Positions 1 to 9,251 are shown, numbered from the stretch's first letter. The stretch: 64,000 nt of DNA from Gemmatimonadota bacterium (GCA_007121455.1 SKKN01000027.1:1-64000); one strand, 5' to 3'. The notes: generated by a model not told the origin, from the sequence alone. Numbers and translations: made by a program.

Positions 1-1558
1 CATCGAGGCGCAGAGCACGGGACGGGACGGCGACACCGTCACCCGCGGGCAGGAAGCCCAGATCTTCCTGGGCACGTTCCAGGCGATTCGGGACTACAGC
101 CTCGAAAGCATGGCGGATTCGATCCTCTGGGAAAAGGCGATCAAGGGCCTGATCCAAGAGCTCGACGACCCGTATGCGACCGTTCTCGATCCGGACGAGG
201 TGCGGGCTTTTCAGGAGGACAGCACCGGGGATTACGCCGGAATCGGCGTTCAGATCACGGAGCTGAACGACGCAGTAACGATCACGGCGGTTTTCCGGAA
301 TACACCGGCAGACCAGGCCGGCCTCCAGGTCGGTGACCGGATCGTCGGCGTGGATGGGGACTCCGCCCGGGGGTGGACTGTCGGCGAGACCTCGTCCCGA
401 ATCCGCGGGGAGATCGGAACGGAGGTCCGGGTCGCAATCGAACGCGAAGGCATTTCCGAACCTCTCGTGCATTCCATCGACCGGGACCAGGTGCATGTCT
501 CGGCCGTGACCGCCGATCGAATCTTCGATGACCTCGGGTACGTCTACGTGGACCGTATTGCGCGGAATGCCGCTGCGGAGGTGGATTCGGTCCTCGCGGA
601 GCTCAGCGACACCAGAGGGCTGATCGTCGACCTCCGACGGAACCCGGGAGGCTACCTCGACGAATCCCTCTCCCTCGCCGATCTCTTCCTCGACCGCGGG
701 TCCGTACTGGTCAATACTCGAAGCCGGACTCCGGGCTCGTCGGCCGGGACTCGTGAGGAGGCGGGGCACGCACGCGGGAACGCCCGCATCCCCGACATCC
801 CCATCGTGATCCTCGTCGACCGGTATACCGCATCAGCCGCGGAGATCATCGCGGGAGCGCTCCAGGACCACGACCGGGCGCTCGTCCTCGGGGAGCGCAC
901 CTTCGGAAAAGGTGTGGTGCAGACCGTCCTCCCCCTCCCCGGTGACCGCCTGCTCCGCCTCACCACCGGGGAATGGTACACCCCGCAGGGCCGCTCACTG
1001 AATCGCCTCCGAGACGAGGACGGGCGGGCCATCGACGACGACGAATCCGTGACGGAGTACCGTTCCAGCGGAGGCCGGGCGCTCCGAGGTGGAGGCGGGG
1101 TCTTCCCCGACCTGGACATCGCCACGGATTCGCTCTCGACCGGAGAACAGGCGTTCATGAGCGAGGTGGCTCGAGCCGAGATACCGTTCGCTCTCAGGGT
1201 GCAGGAGTTTGCGTTCGACGCGGCTCAGAAAGCCCGCACCGGGGAGGGGCCAGGAGAGATTTCTCCCGAGGTGATCGACGGGCTCGTCGCCAGGCTCTCC
1301 GAGGAGGGGGTCGAACAGGACCTGGTGGAGAGCGATGAGGTGAAGGACTACCTCCTGTGGAGGCTCCGGGTGGCCTTCTTCCAGCGGCTCGAGGACGAGG
1401 GGCGAGCGCTCGAGGTCCAGTCCGAGCGGGATTCCGCACTATCGGAAGCGATTCGCCTGCTCTCCGAGGCGGAGCGTCAAGCCGACCTCTTCGGCTCCGT
1501 GGAGCACGCTCAATCCAGGGGCCCGCAAGGCGAGGGCCCCGGCGCCCCACGCCCCTGA
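1..1558 (+). CDS. S41 family carboxy-terminal processing protease (5' end outside window)
   Basis: Serine protease of the C-terminal processing peptidase family (CtpA/Prc type), expected to act in the periplasm on C-termini of envelope proteins. The reading frame is already open at base 2, so the N-terminus lies upstream; 518 residues are visible. The order is a short helical N-terminal part, a PDZ domain starting at YAGIGVQI, and the protease core. The catalytic serine is in YTASAAEI and the catalytic lysine in RTFGKGVV. A long Glu/Arg-rich helical tail follows the core, and the protein ends in a Gly/Pro-rich stretch. It is the only plus-strand gene in the left 32 kb and converges on xerD. 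Family assignment is firm; the natural substrate is unknown. Confidence 0.93.
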   Translation, partial: IEAQSTGRDGDTVTRGQEAQIFLGTFQAIRDYSLESMADSILWEKAIKGLIQELDDPYATVLDPDEVRAFQEDSTGDYAGIGVQITELNDAVTITAVFRNTPADQAGLQVGDRIVGVDGDSARGWTVGETSSRIRGEIGTEVRVAIEREGISEPLVHSIDRDQVHVSAVTADRIFDDLGYVYVDRIARNAAAEVDSVLAELSDTRGLIVDLRRNPGGYLDESLSLADLFLDRGSVLVNTRSRTPGSSAGTREEAGHARGNARIPDIPIVILVDRYTASAAEIIAGALQDHDRALVLGERTFGKGVVQTVLPLPGDRLLRLTTGEWYTPQGRSLNRLRDEDGRAIDDDESVTEYRSSGGRALRGGGGVFPDLDIATDSLSTGEQAFMSEVARAEIPFALRVQEFAFDAAQKARTGEGPGEISPEVIDGLVARLSEEGVEQDLVESDEVKDYLLWRLRVAFFQRLEDEGRALEVQSERDSALSEAIRLLSEAERQADLFGSVEHAQSRGPQGEGPGAPRP

Positions 1559-1605
1559 GAGGCGCCCGCGCGAGGAGGAGAGATCGGCTGAGCAGCGCAC
1601 GCAGC

Positions 1606-2505
1606 TCAGGAGCGAGGGTGGAAGCGCCGGTGCACGCTGTGCAGGTACTCCCGGTCGACATGCGTGTAGATCTGAGTCGTCGAGATATCGGCATGACCCA
1701 ATAGCTCCTGCACCGCAGCGAGGTCCGCGCCACCTTCCAGGAGGTGCGTCGCGTACGTATGCCGAAGCGTGTGCGGGGAGACGTCCTTGTCCATGCCGGA
1801 GCGGATCGCGGCTGATCGCACGAGTTTCCAGAGACCCATCCTACTGAGCGGCCGCCCCCACCGGTTCAGGAAGACCTTCCCTTCGCTTTCCCCCTCGTCC
1901 AGCTCCGGCCTCACCTGCCGCAGGTATCGCTCGAGCGCCTCGCCCGCAGTGGCCCCGAACGGAACGACCCGCTCCTTTGAACCCTTCCCCCTTACGACGC
2001 ACAGCCCGCTTGCCAGATCGAGTTGACTCAGGGGTAGTGTGGCAAGCTCCGAGACACGAACGCCGGTGGCATAGAGGAGTTCCAGAATCGCTCGATCCCG
2101 CCAGTGGAACGGATGATCGCGCTCCGGAGACTCGAGGAGGGCCACGACCTCCTCCTTGCTCAGCACATCGGGAAGGGTCCGCCAGGTCTGCGGCGAATCC
2201 AGGCGCTCGGTCGGATCGCTCTCCAGGACACCCTCCTCCACGAGGAAACGAAAATAGCCTCGAACCGAAGAGAGCACCCGCCGGATGGTGGTCGCTGCGA
2301 GCTCCGCGTCCTTCAGATGGAAGAGGTAGTCCCGAAGATCCGTATGTTCGACGCTCTCCGGCGTGCTTCGGCCCCGCTCGCGGAGGAACTCCACCATGCG
2401 GATCACGTCACCACGGTAGGCGACGACCGTACGGTGGGCGAGGCCCCGTTCGAAGTGGAGGTAGTCCTCGAACTGTTCGAGGCGGAAGGTGGCGAACTCG
2501 GTCAT
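1606..2505 (-). CDS. xerD: Site-specific tyrosine recombinase, XerD-like
   Basis: Tyrosine recombinase of 299 residues, the normal size for XerC/XerD, which resolve chromosome dimers at dif with FtsK. It has an N-terminal SAM-like core-binding domain (about 1-95) and a catalytic domain. Catalytic residues are all visible: R150 in ATGVRVSEL, K174 in RGKGSKER, H245 and R248 in HTLRHTYATHLL, H271 in LLGHADI, and nucleophile Y280 in TTQIYTHV. The ATG has AAGGTGGAG just upstream. It is the last gene of the fatty-acid operon, about 110 nt after ispF, and converges on the S41 protease. No integron or phage genes flank it, so a housekeeping role is likely. XerC versus XerD cannot be settled without the second paralogue. 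Confidence 0.9.
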   Translation of the reverse strand: MTEFATFRLEQFEDYLHFERGLAHRTVVAYRGDVIRMVEFLRERGRSTPESVEHTDLRDYLFHLKDAELAATTIRRVLSSVRGYFRFLVEEGVLESDPTERLDSPQTWRTLPDVLSKEEVVALLESPERDHPFHWRDRAILELLYATGVRVSELATLPLSQLDLASGLCVVRGKGSKERVVPFGATAGEALERYLRQVRPELDEGESEGKVFLNRWGRPLSRMGLWKLVRSAAIRSGMDKDVSPHTLRHTYATHLLEGGADLAAVQELLGHADISTTQIYTHVDREYLHSVHRRFHPRS

Positions 2506-2613
2506 CGCTCCACCTTGCCTTCCGTGAGGGAGGAGGAGGGGATCAGGAGCCTTTCCGAGTGATGGGGTGCGGCCGCGCGAGTGGCGCTTGCGAACGGGTT
2601 CGCCCCATGACTC

Positions 2614-3093
2614 CTAAGAAGGGCGGCCCTCGAGGAGAGCCACGGCGTGAACCGCCAAGCCTTCATCCGCACCGATCCAGCCGAGCCCTTCGTTCGACTT
2701 TCCCTTGATGGAGACGGCGCTTCGGGCGACTCCCATCGCGGCAGCGAGTCGCTCGCGCATCCCGTCCGCCACCGGCGAAATTCGGATCCGCTCGGAAATG
2801 ACGACGGCATCCACATTCGATACGTGAAAACCCGAATCCTGAACCATCTCCACTGCACTTCGGAGCAGCTCGACCGAATCCGCGTCCCGCCACCGCTCGT
2901 CGCCAGGCGAGAAATGCCGACCGATGTCCCCATGACCCGCTGCGCCCAGCACCGCATCGGTCACCGCGTGGGCCAGTGCATCCCCGTCCGAGAATCCGGC
3001 CAGGCCGGGTTGCCCCGGAATGTGGATTCCGCCGAGAATCAGGCGCCGCTCCGGGTCGAAGCGGTGTGAATCATAGCCGACGCCGACTCTCAT
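2614..3093 (-). CDS. ispF: 2-C-methyl-D-erythritol 2,4-cyclodiphosphate synthase
   Basis: Fifth enzyme of the MEP isoprenoid pathway: converts CDP-ME 2-phosphate to MEcPP with release of CMP. The start is the ATG giving MRVGVGYDSHRF; this gives 159 residues, the family length, and leaves 19 nt after the fabF stop. Metal ligands D8 and H10 are in GYDSHRF and a third His is in HAVTDAVLGAAGHGDIG. The C-terminal IKGKSNEGLGWIG motif is typical. A longer reading frame upstream (MGGTMSV...) overlaps fabF and is not needed. IspD is encoded 51 kb away in the same window, so the two are not fused or adjacent here. Confidence 0.95.
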   Translation of the reverse strand: MRVGVGYDSHRFDPERRLILGGIHIPGQPGLAGFSDGDALAHAVTDAVLGAAGHGDIGRHFSPGDERWRDADSVELLRSAVEMVQDSGFHVSNVDAVVISERIRISPVADGMRERLAAAMGVARSAVSIKGKSNEGLGWIGADEGLAVHAVALLEGRPS

Positions 3094-3112
3094 CGAATGA
3101 CTCGCCCCCGAC

Positions 3113-4384
3113 TCAACCGGCCCGGCCAAGGGCGAGACAGACATTGTGCCCCCCAAAGCCGAAGGAGTTGGTGAGCGCGACGGCCACAGGTCGCTCCTCG
3201 CTGCCGTTCGGCGCGTAGTTGAGGTCGCAATCCGGATCCGGGTTCTCCAGATTGATCGTCGGAGCGATCTTCCCGTCGCGACAGGTGAGGACGCAGATTA
3301 CGGCCTCGACCGCCCCAGCGGCGCCGAGCAGGTGTCCCGTCATCGACTTGGTCGACCCGACGATGATCTCGTCCGCCCGGCTCCCGAGGACGGCGCGGAT
3401 CGCCGCAGATTCGGTCCGGTCGTTGTGAGGGGTCGACGTCCCATGTGCGTTCACGTAGTCCACTGCGGATGCATCGATCCCCCCATCCTCGAGCGCCATT
3501 CGCATTGCGTGCTGTGCCCCGGCGCCGTCCGGGTCCGGAGCGGTAATGTGATAGGCGTCCCCGGAAAGCCCGTATCCGAGCACCTCCCCGAGGATGTTCG
3601 CACCACGACCTTCCGCGGTCTCCAGTGCCTCGAGAACGAGAGCCCCTCCGCCTTCCCCCATGACGAACCCATCCCGGGTGGCATCGAACGGGCGGCTCGC
3701 CGTCTGCGGTTCGTCATTCCGCGTGGACATTGCGCGCATCGCGGAGAATCCAGCCATCGTGAGTTCGGTGATCGTCGCCTCACTGCCTCCCGTCAAGATC
3801 ACGTCCGCGTGACCTCGCTGGATCGACCGTGCCGCCTCACCGATCGCATGCGCGCTGGAGGCACATGCGGAGACTGTGGTGAAGTTCGGTCCCTTGGCCC
3901 CATACCGGATCGAAATCAGACCCGGCGCGATGTCGGGGATGAACATTGGCACGAAGAAGGGGCTTACACGCTTCGGTCCGCGTTCGAGCAGCAGCTTGCA
4001 TTGCTCCTCAAACGTGGCGATCCCCCCGATGCCGGACCCGAAAATGACACCGAAGCGCTCCGCCGCCACTCCGGCCGGCGGGCCGGAGAGGCCCGCGTGC
4101 TGCATCGCCTCATCCGCCGCCACCAGGGCGAACTGTGCGAACCGGTCGTACCGCCGGATCTCCTTGGCCTCGAGAACCCCAGAGGGGTCGAAGTCGGGCA
4201 CCTCGCATGCGATCCGGGTCGCCAACTCCTCGGTCGTCTCGAAGTGGGTGATCTTCCGTCCCCCGGAGGTACCCTGGAGAAGGGCTTCCCAGGAAGCCTC
4301 CACACCGCTCCCCACCGGTGTCACGAGCCCTACCCCGGTGATGACTACCCGGCGTCCGGATGTCTCAGCACGACTGTCGGCCAT
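3113..4384 (-). CDS. fabF: 3-oxoacyl-ACP synthase II
   Basis: Condensing enzyme of type II fatty-acid elongation in the cytosol: adds malonyl-ACP to acyl-ACP. 423 residues. The Cys-His-His triad is visible: C174 in VSACASSAHAIG, a His in NAHGTSTPHNDRTE, and a His in MTGHLLGAAGAVE. The start ATG is preceded by GGGAGGAG at good spacing. It follows acpP by about 54 nt and precedes ispF in the fab operon. The two active-site histidines place it in the FabF/FabB class, distinct from FabH, which is encoded in the same cluster. The synteny acpP-fabF supports FabF. Confidence 0.95.
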   Translation of the reverse strand: MADSRAETSGRRVVITGVGLVTPVGSGVEASWEALLQGTSGGRKITHFETTEELATRIACEVPDFDPSGVLEAKEIRRYDRFAQFALVAADEAMQHAGLSGPPAGVAAERFGVIFGSGIGGIATFEEQCKLLLERGPKRVSPFFVPMFIPDIAPGLISIRYGAKGPNFTTVSACASSAHAIGEAARSIQRGHADVILTGGSEATITELTMAGFSAMRAMSTRNDEPQTASRPFDATRDGFVMGEGGGALVLEALETAEGRGANILGEVLGYGLSGDAYHITAPDPDGAGAQHAMRMALEDGGIDASAVDYVNAHGTSTPHNDRTESAAIRAVLGSRADEIIVGSTKSMTGHLLGAAGAVEAVICVLTCRDGKIAPTINLENPDPDCDLNYAPNGSEERPVAVALTNSFGFGGHNVCLALGRAG

Positions 4385-4438
4385 CCATCTCCTCCCTGAC
4401 GTGAGCCTTCATCGCTCCGCGCCGCCCGAAGTCGGACC

Positions 4439-4681
4439 TCAGGAGTCGGCGCTCTTGCGAAGATATGCGACGGCCTCTCCGACGGTCCGCATCTGCTCCG
4501 CATCCTCGTCGGGGATGTCGATTCCGAACTCCTCCTCGAAGGCCATCACGAGCTCGACGGTATCCAGGGAGTCCGCCCCCAGATCCTCCACGAACGATGC
4601 ACCGGCAGTCACCTTCTCTGCTTCCACTCCCAGCTCGTTCACGATGATCTCCTTGACCCGCTCCTCGACGTTGTCCGCCAT
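4439..4681 (-). CDS. acpP: Acyl carrier protein
   Basis: Small acidic carrier of growing acyl chains, 80 residues. The phosphopantetheine attachment serine is S38 in [12 protein letters not shown], and the following helix [18 protein letters not shown] is typical. The start is the ATG giving [10 protein letters not shown], with AGAGGAA 6-8 nt upstream. An in-frame ATG further upstream overlaps the end of fabG and gives an untypical basic N-terminus, so it is rejected. It sits between fabG and fabF in the canonical order. Confidence 0.97.
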   Translation of the reverse strand: MADNVEERVKEIIVNELGVEAEKVTAGASFVEDLGADSLDTVELVMAFEEEFGIDIPDEDAEQMRTVGEAVAYLRKSADS

Positions 4682-4746
4682 GCTGTTCCTCTTGGGTTGA
4701 GTGTATGGGTTCGGCGCCCCTACGGGCGACTCGAACGGACGGGACC

Positions 4747-5487
4747 TCACATCACCATGCCGCCGTCCACGGCGAGAGTCTGCCCGGTAATGTAGCGCGC
4801 CGAGGGGCCGGCGAGAAACCGGGCCACGCCCGCGACATCCTCCGGTTCACCGAGCCGTCCGAGTGGGATCCGCTCCTGCAGGCCGCGGACCTGATCCTCG
4901 CTCAGCTCCGTGGTCATATCCGTGTCGATGAACCCCGGTGCAAGGGCATTGCAACGCACGTTTCGAGTGGCGAGTTCACGGGCGACGCTCTTCGTGAAGC
5001 CGACGAGCCCCGCCTTGGACGCCGCGTAGTTGCTCTGTCCAGCGTTGCCCATGAGCCCCACCACCGAGGTGATGTTGAGGATGACGCCTTCGCGCCGCTT
5101 CATCATACCTCGCACCACAGCCCGCGTCATGTGGAATGCCGCCGTCAGGTTGACCGCGATGACGTCGTCCCAGTCCTCGTCCCGGAGGCGGAGGAGGATG
5201 TTGTCCCGCGTGATCCCCGCATTGTTGACGAGGGTGCTCACCGCTCCCACGGTTTCTTCCACCTCGGCCACCACCTCACGCACCCGGCCCGGGTCGCTTA
5301 CGTCGCAGGAGAACCCGGCATGCCCTTCGCCGGCCAGCTCATCAGCGGCACGGCGGCTCCGCTCCCCGTCCCGCGCCACGATTGCCACACGTGCCCCGCC
5401 TTCTGCGAGGGCGTTCGCAATCGCGAGTCCGATTCCACGGGATCCTCCGGTCACGAGGGCGACCTGGCCTTCGAGCTCCTTCCTCAC
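4747..5487 (-). CDS. fabG: 3-oxoacyl-ACP reductase
   Basis: NADPH-dependent short-chain dehydrogenase reducing 3-oxoacyl-ACP to 3-hydroxyacyl-ACP in fatty-acid elongation. The start is a GTG with a strong GGGAGGAGG 7 nt upstream; it gives 246 residues, the family length. The nucleotide motif GGSRGIG is at 14-20, NNAG at 88-91, and the catalytic residues are S141, Y154 and K158 (YAASK). The C-terminus ([14 protein letters not shown]) is typical of FabG. The 298-residue reading frame has an N-terminal stretch that overlaps fabD and does not resemble the family. Confidence 0.95.
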   Translation of the reverse strand: MRKELEGQVALVTGGSRGIGLAIANALAEGGARVAIVARDGERSRRAADELAGEGHAGFSCDVSDPGRVREVVAEVEETVGAVSTLVNNAGITRDNILLRLRDEDWDDVIAVNLTAAFHMTRAVVRGMMKRREGVILNITSVVGLMGNAGQSNYAASKAGLVGFTKSVARELATRNVRCNALAPGFIDTDMTTELSEDQVRGLQERIPLGRLGEPEDVAGVARFLAGPSARYITGQTLAVDGGMVM

Positions 5488-5560
5488 GATCGAACCTCCT
5501 CCCGGACGACTTCCGGCAGATCTTCCTTCGAGTTCACGGCCTTCATCCGACGTCGGGCCT

Positions 5561-6514
5561 TCATCCGGCCGACGTCCCCAAAAAATCCTCGAGTTCGGTC
5601 GGCTCTCCGATCGCACGGCAGCGGAAACCGGCTCCCTTTGCATTCCGGCGGTTGAGACCGCAGAGCACCTTCCCTGGTCCCAGTTCCAGGAAATCCCTCG
5701 CGCCGAGCCTCGTCATCGTTCTGACCGACTCCGCCCAGCAGACAGGGGACGTGAGCTGACGAACGAGAAGGGATCGCGCTTCATCGCCGCGACCGACCGG
5801 CTCCGCAGTCACATTGGAGATCACCGGGTAGGACGGATCCTTGAACGGCACACCCTCCAGGAACGCGCGGAGGCCGTCCTCGGCAGGCTTCATCAGGGGG
5901 GAGTGGAAGGCTCCCGACACGTTCAGAGGGATGACCCTCTTGGCACCGGCCTCATGCGCGAAACGTGAAAAGTGCTCGACAGCAGGCACATCCCCGCTGA
6001 CCACGACCTGGCCGGCCGAGTTGTAATTGGCCGGTACGCAGACGCCATTCCCATCGGAAGCGACGGCACAGAGTCGCTGGATTTCGTCATCGGCGAGCCC
6101 GAGCACCGCCGCCATCGTGCCGGGCCTTACCTCGCCGGCGCGGAACATCAACTCGCCGCGGAGGCGGACAGCGGCAAGGGCATCCGAAAACGCGAGGGTC
6201 CCGGCAGCCACATGTGCGGAGAACTCCCCGAGGGAGTGTCCCCCGGCGCACGATACGGGACCGATGCCATGCCCCAGGGCACGTACCACGGCAACGGAGT
6301 GGGCGAGGATCGCGGGTTGTGCGTTCTTCGTGCGAAGGAGTTCCTCTTCGGGACCTTCCCAGGAGAGCTTCGACAACGAGAAGCCCAGGAGATCATCCGC
6401 CTCCCGGTACGTTTCCCGAGCCGGACTCGATCGGGCTGCTAGCTCCCGCCCCATTCCGACGAACTGGGACCCCTGCCCCGGGAAGAGAAGCCCCCTGGTT
6501 TCCGCGACGGTCAA
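5561..6514 (-). CDS. fabD: Malonyl-CoA:ACP transacylase
   Basis: Loads malonate from CoA onto ACP for fatty-acid synthesis. The only acceptable start before the conserved LLFPGQGSQFVGMG motif is a TTG 8 nt after the fabH stop, preceded by a G-rich stretch (TAGGGGG); this gives 317 residues, near the usual 310. The nucleophile is S94 in GGHSLGEFSAH, and the catalytic His is in VSGAFHSPLM. It lies between fabH and fabG. A TTG start is unusual but better supported than the longer frame, which runs back into fabH. Confidence 0.92.
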   Translation of the reverse strand: MTVAETRGLLFPGQGSQFVGMGRELAARSSPARETYREADDLLGFSLSKLSWEGPEEELLRTKNAQPAILAHSVAVVRALGHGIGPVSCAGGHSLGEFSAHVAAGTLAFSDALAAVRLRGELMFRAGEVRPGTMAAVLGLADDEIQRLCAVASDGNGVCVPANYNSAGQVVVSGDVPAVEHFSRFAHEAGAKRVIPLNVSGAFHSPLMKPAEDGLRAFLEGVPFKDPSYPVISNVTAEPVGRGDEARSLLVRQLTSPVCWAESVRTMTRLGARDFLELGPGKVLCGLNRRNAKGAGFRCRAIGEPTELEDFLGTSAG

Positions 6515-6522
6515 GGCGCCCC

Positions 6523-7515
6523 CTAGAACTGGAACACCGTGGCGCCCCACGTGAGGCCCGCCCCGAACGCGGCCGACAGCACCACCGACCCGGGTTTGAT
6601 CAGGCCCTGCTCCAGGCACTCGTCGAGCGCCACCGGTATGGTGGCCGAGCTCATGTTCCCGTACCGATCGAGGTTTACATACACCTTCTCCATCGGGATC
6701 CCGGCGTAGCGGGCGGTCGCCTCGAGAATCCGGATGTTCGCCTGGTGTGGGACCATCAGATCCACGTCATCCGGGGTGAGCCCTGCCTTCTCGAGCGCTC
6801 GGGCCGATGAATCGGCCATCGCTCGGACCGCAGCCTTGAAGATCTCTCGCCCAGACATGTGGACGAGGTGGTCCTTTTGGATGAGTCGCTCCTTGTCGAG
6901 CGGCGCCTGAACCCCTCCCGCAGGTCGGCAGAGGAGGTCTGCAAGGGTGCCGTCGGAGCCGAAATCGTTCGCGAGAATCCCGCGACCGGTGTCCGAACGG
7001 CGAAGCACCGCCGCTCCGGCCCCATCCCCAAAAAGCACGCAGGTGGCGCGATCCTCCCAGTCGATGATCGAGCTCATGACCTCGGCGCCTATGACGAGAG
7101 CCACCTCCCCCCTTCCCATCGCGAGGTATGCCTCCGCGAGGGACAGGTTGTAGAGGAAGCCCGAACACGCAGCGTGGAGATCGGAAGCGAAAGCATTCGT
7201 CGCTCCGACCTTCGACTGGATGTCACACGAGGTGGAAGGAAGCCACCGGTCGGGTGTCGCGGTAGAAAGAAGGAGGATGTCCACCTCCTCGGGGGGCACT
7301 TCCGCCCGGGAGAGCGCAATCTCCGCAGCGGTGGCCCCGAGGTCGGCGGTGAGCGTCCCTTCCGCTGCGATGCGCCGTTCCCGGATCCCTGTCCGCTCCC
7401 GGATCCACTCATCGGATGTTTCGACCATCCCTTCCAGATCCTTGTTCGTCAGAACCCGATCGGGCAGGCTTCGACCGGTGGAGACCAACTCCACTGAGGG
7501 CCGGACGGAGGTCAT
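6523..7515 (-). CDS. fabH: 3-oxoacyl-ACP synthase III
   Basis: Initiating condensing enzyme: joins acetyl- (or branched acyl-) CoA with malonyl-ACP. 330 residues. The Cys-His-Asn triad is visible: C117 in HAACSGFLYNL, His in PHQANIRI and Asn in RYGNMSSATIP. The ATG overlaps the plsX stop by four bases (ATGA), and GGAGGCGGGGA in the end of plsX serves as ribosome binding site, so the two are translationally coupled. The order plsX-fabH-fabD-fabG-acpP-fabF is the classical bacterial cluster. Confidence 0.96.
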   Translation of the reverse strand: MTSVRPSVELVSTGRSLPDRVLTNKDLEGMVETSDEWIRERTGIRERRIAAEGTLTADLGATAAEIALSRAEVPPEEVDILLLSTATPDRWLPSTSCDIQSKVGATNAFASDLHAACSGFLYNLSLAEAYLAMGRGEVALVIGAEVMSSIIDWEDRATCVLFGDGAGAAVLRRSDTGRGILANDFGSDGTLADLLCRPAGGVQAPLDKERLIQKDHLVHMSGREIFKAAVRAMADSSARALEKAGLTPDDVDLMVPHQANIRILEATARYAGIPMEKVYVNLDRYGNMSSATIPVALDECLEQGLIKPGSVVLSAAFGAGLTWGATVFQF

Positions 7516-8495
7516 TCCCCGCCTCCGGGTCCCTCGCCCTCGGCCAACTCTCTCGCGATGTGCGTCACCATGGACGAACGCACTGCCTGCGCGGCCACCC
7601 CCAGCGCGTTTCTGATCGCTTTCGAGGGCGATTGCCCGTGACAGATGATCGTCACCCCGTTGACTCCGAGCAGCGGAGCTCCTCCGTACTCGGAGTAGTC
7701 GAGAACGCGAAACACACCTTCGAGGTCGAGCCCATGATCCTTCCCTTCCATCTGATGGTTCAGGAGGCCGATGATGAACTCGGCAACCGATTCATAGAAC
7801 TTGAGAAGCACATTTCCGACGAATCCGTCGCACACCACCACATCGGCACGTCCCCGAATCATGTCGCGACCTTCGATGTTGCCGACGAAGTTGAGGCCGC
7901 TTCGCGTGAGGAGCCGGTAGGTCTCCTGGGCGAGCTCGTTCCCCTTCTCCGGTTCCTCTCCGATGTTCAGAAGGCCCACCCGGGGCGTGGTCACACCCAT
8001 CAAATCCTGCGCGTAGATGTTTCCGAGGCGGGCGAACTGCAGAAGATGGCGGGGCTTTGAATCCACGTTCGCCCCCGCGTCCAACATGAGCGTGGGGCGC
8101 TCGGCGGTCGGTAGGATCGTTCCGACCGCCGGGCGGGCGACACCGGGGAGGGGACGGAGAAGGATGAGCGACGCCGCCATGACGGCGCCGGTGGAGCCGG
8201 CACTCACAAATGCGTCCGCGCCCCCCTCCTTCTGGAGACGGACCCCCTGGACGATCGAGGAACGCGGCTTCTTGCGCACGGCCTGCGCCGGTGCCTCCCC
8301 GGACCCGATGCGATCGGGCGAGTCCAGGATTTCGATCCGGTCCGTCGGGTATGCGCCAAGTTCCGCCTCGATTGCCTCACGGTCACCGACCAGGACGATC
8401 GAGACGTCCGGGTCGTCTTCCAGGGCTCCTACGGCTCCGGCGATCTCCGTTCCGGGAGCGCCGTCTGACCCCATGGCGTCGAGGGCGATGCGCAC
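7512..8495 (-). CDS. plsX: Phosphate acyltransferase PlsX
   Basis: Makes acyl-phosphate from acyl-ACP for phospholipid synthesis through PlsY/PlsC. 327 residues, starting at a GTG (MRIALDAMGSDGAPG, the typical N-terminus). It contains the Rossmann-like IVLVGD and the conserved TLMLDAGANVDSKP and CDGFVGNVLLKF segments. It lies 13 nt downstream of rpmF and overlaps fabH by four bases. The rpmF-plsX pairing is common in bacteria. Confidence 0.95.
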   Translation of the reverse strand: MRIALDAMGSDGAPGTEIAGAVGALEDDPDVSIVLVGDREAIEAELGAYPTDRIEILDSPDRIGSGEAPAQAVRKKPRSSIVQGVRLQKEGGADAFVSAGSTGAVMAASLILLRPLPGVARPAVGTILPTAERPTLMLDAGANVDSKPRHLLQFARLGNIYAQDLMGVTTPRVGLLNIGEEPEKGNELAQETYRLLTRSGLNFVGNIEGRDMIRGRADVVVCDGFVGNVLLKFYESVAEFIIGLLNHQMEGKDHGLDLEGVFRVLDYSEYGGAPLLGVNGVTIICHGQSPSKAIRNALGVAAQAVRSSMVTHIARELAEGEGPGGGE

Positions 8496-8508
8496 GGCGA
8501 TGGCCCGG

Positions 8509-8691
8509 TCAGTCGATCTCTACTTCGACGACCGCTTCGTTCCGGTAATAGCCACAACTCGAGCATACCCGATGGGGGAGCTTCGGGTCGCCGCATTGCT
8601 CACACGTCCGCAGCGCACGCGTTTCCGCCTTGTAGTGGGTCCGGCGCTTCCGCTTTCGCTGCTTGGAGATCCGCTTCTTGGGTACAGCCAT
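8509..8691 (-). CDS. rpmF: Large ribosomal subunit protein bL32
   Basis: Ribosomal protein of 60 residues. It begins MAVPKKRISKQRKRKRR, the hallmark bL32 N-terminus, and has a zinc ribbon with two CxxC pairs (C30/C33 and C43/C46). It is therefore the zinc-binding form. It is encoded 9 nt after yceD and just before plsX, the usual gene order. Confidence 0.97.
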   Translation of the reverse strand: MAVPKKRISKQRKRKRRTHYKAETRALRTCEQCGDPKLPHRVCSSCGYYRNEAVVEVEID

Positions 8692-8700
8692 CGGCCCGTA

Positions 8701-9213
8701 TCACTCCTCGTTCAACGCCCGGAGGGCATCCCAGCGGGGATCCGGCTCCTCGAGCGCACAGTCGCAGTCGTTTTCGTTCCAGTTCTGACCGCAGCGAGGG
8801 CAGAGCCCGCGGCAGCCTTCCCGACAGACCCCATACACGGGGGTCGTAAGCACCACTTCCTCCCGAACGGCCGAGGTGAGATCCAACTCTCGAGCGCGCG
8901 TCGGCAACTCGTAGACCTCATCCCCCGGCTCGACCTCGAGTTCATTCGACGGCGCGAACACGAAGTACACCTCTCGGTCCAGCTCGAGCGTGATACCCTC
9001 CAAACACCGACGACACTGTTGGAGGACGCGCCCCGCGAGGCGGCCCTGCACGAGGACCTGTCCGCTCGCCGTAGACCGTACCTGGAGCTCCACGATCAAC
9101 GGACCTTCGAACTTCGGCCCTGTCTCCCTCCAGAGTTCGGCTTCCGCCGGCACCCGCTCGTCCAGGGCGAGCGAGTCCTCCCGCCCCAGCTTCGCCAAAT
9201 CGACCTTCAACAT
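8701..9213 (-). CDS. YceD/DUF177 family protein
   Basis: Member of the DUF177/YceD family, which is almost always encoded just upstream of rpmF. Members are implicated in 23S rRNA processing or accumulation in E. coli and plants. 170 residues. It has CRRCLEGITLELDREVYF and a C-terminal Cys-rich part (CREGCRGLCPRCG) that could bind zinc. MLKVDLAKL is a typical family start. The start codon is only 8 nt downstream of a strong -10 element, so the transcript is probably leaderless. It is the first gene of the rpmF-fab operon. Confidence 0.85.
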   Translation of the reverse strand: MLKVDLAKLGREDSLALDERVPAEAELWRETGPKFEGPLIVELQVRSTASGQVLVQGRLAGRVLQQCRRCLEGITLELDREVYFVFAPSNELEVEPGDEVYELPTRARELDLTSAVREEVVLTTPVYGVCREGCRGLCPRCGQNWNENDCDCALEEPDPRWDALRALNEE

Positions 9214-9221
9214 AGACCTCT

Positions 9222-9251
9222 AAAGTATTCAGGCATCCCGGACTATGTCAA
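9222..9251 (-). promoter_or_regulatory. Promoter of the yceD-rpmF-plsX-fab operon
   Basis: A sigma70-like promoter reads on the minus strand as TTGACA (9246-9251), an 18-nt spacer, and TACTTT (9222-9227). Only 8 nt separate the -10 box from the yceD ATG, so transcription should begin 1-3 nt before, or at, the start codon. The AGAGG before the ATG would then lie upstream of the transcript start and could not act as a ribosome binding site. Confidence 0.75.

Noticed and set aside
1606-2505. xerD-like gene as integrase of a mobile element
   Set aside because: No attachment repeats, tRNA or phage genes nearby; it is the tail gene of a housekeeping operon and has XerC/D size.
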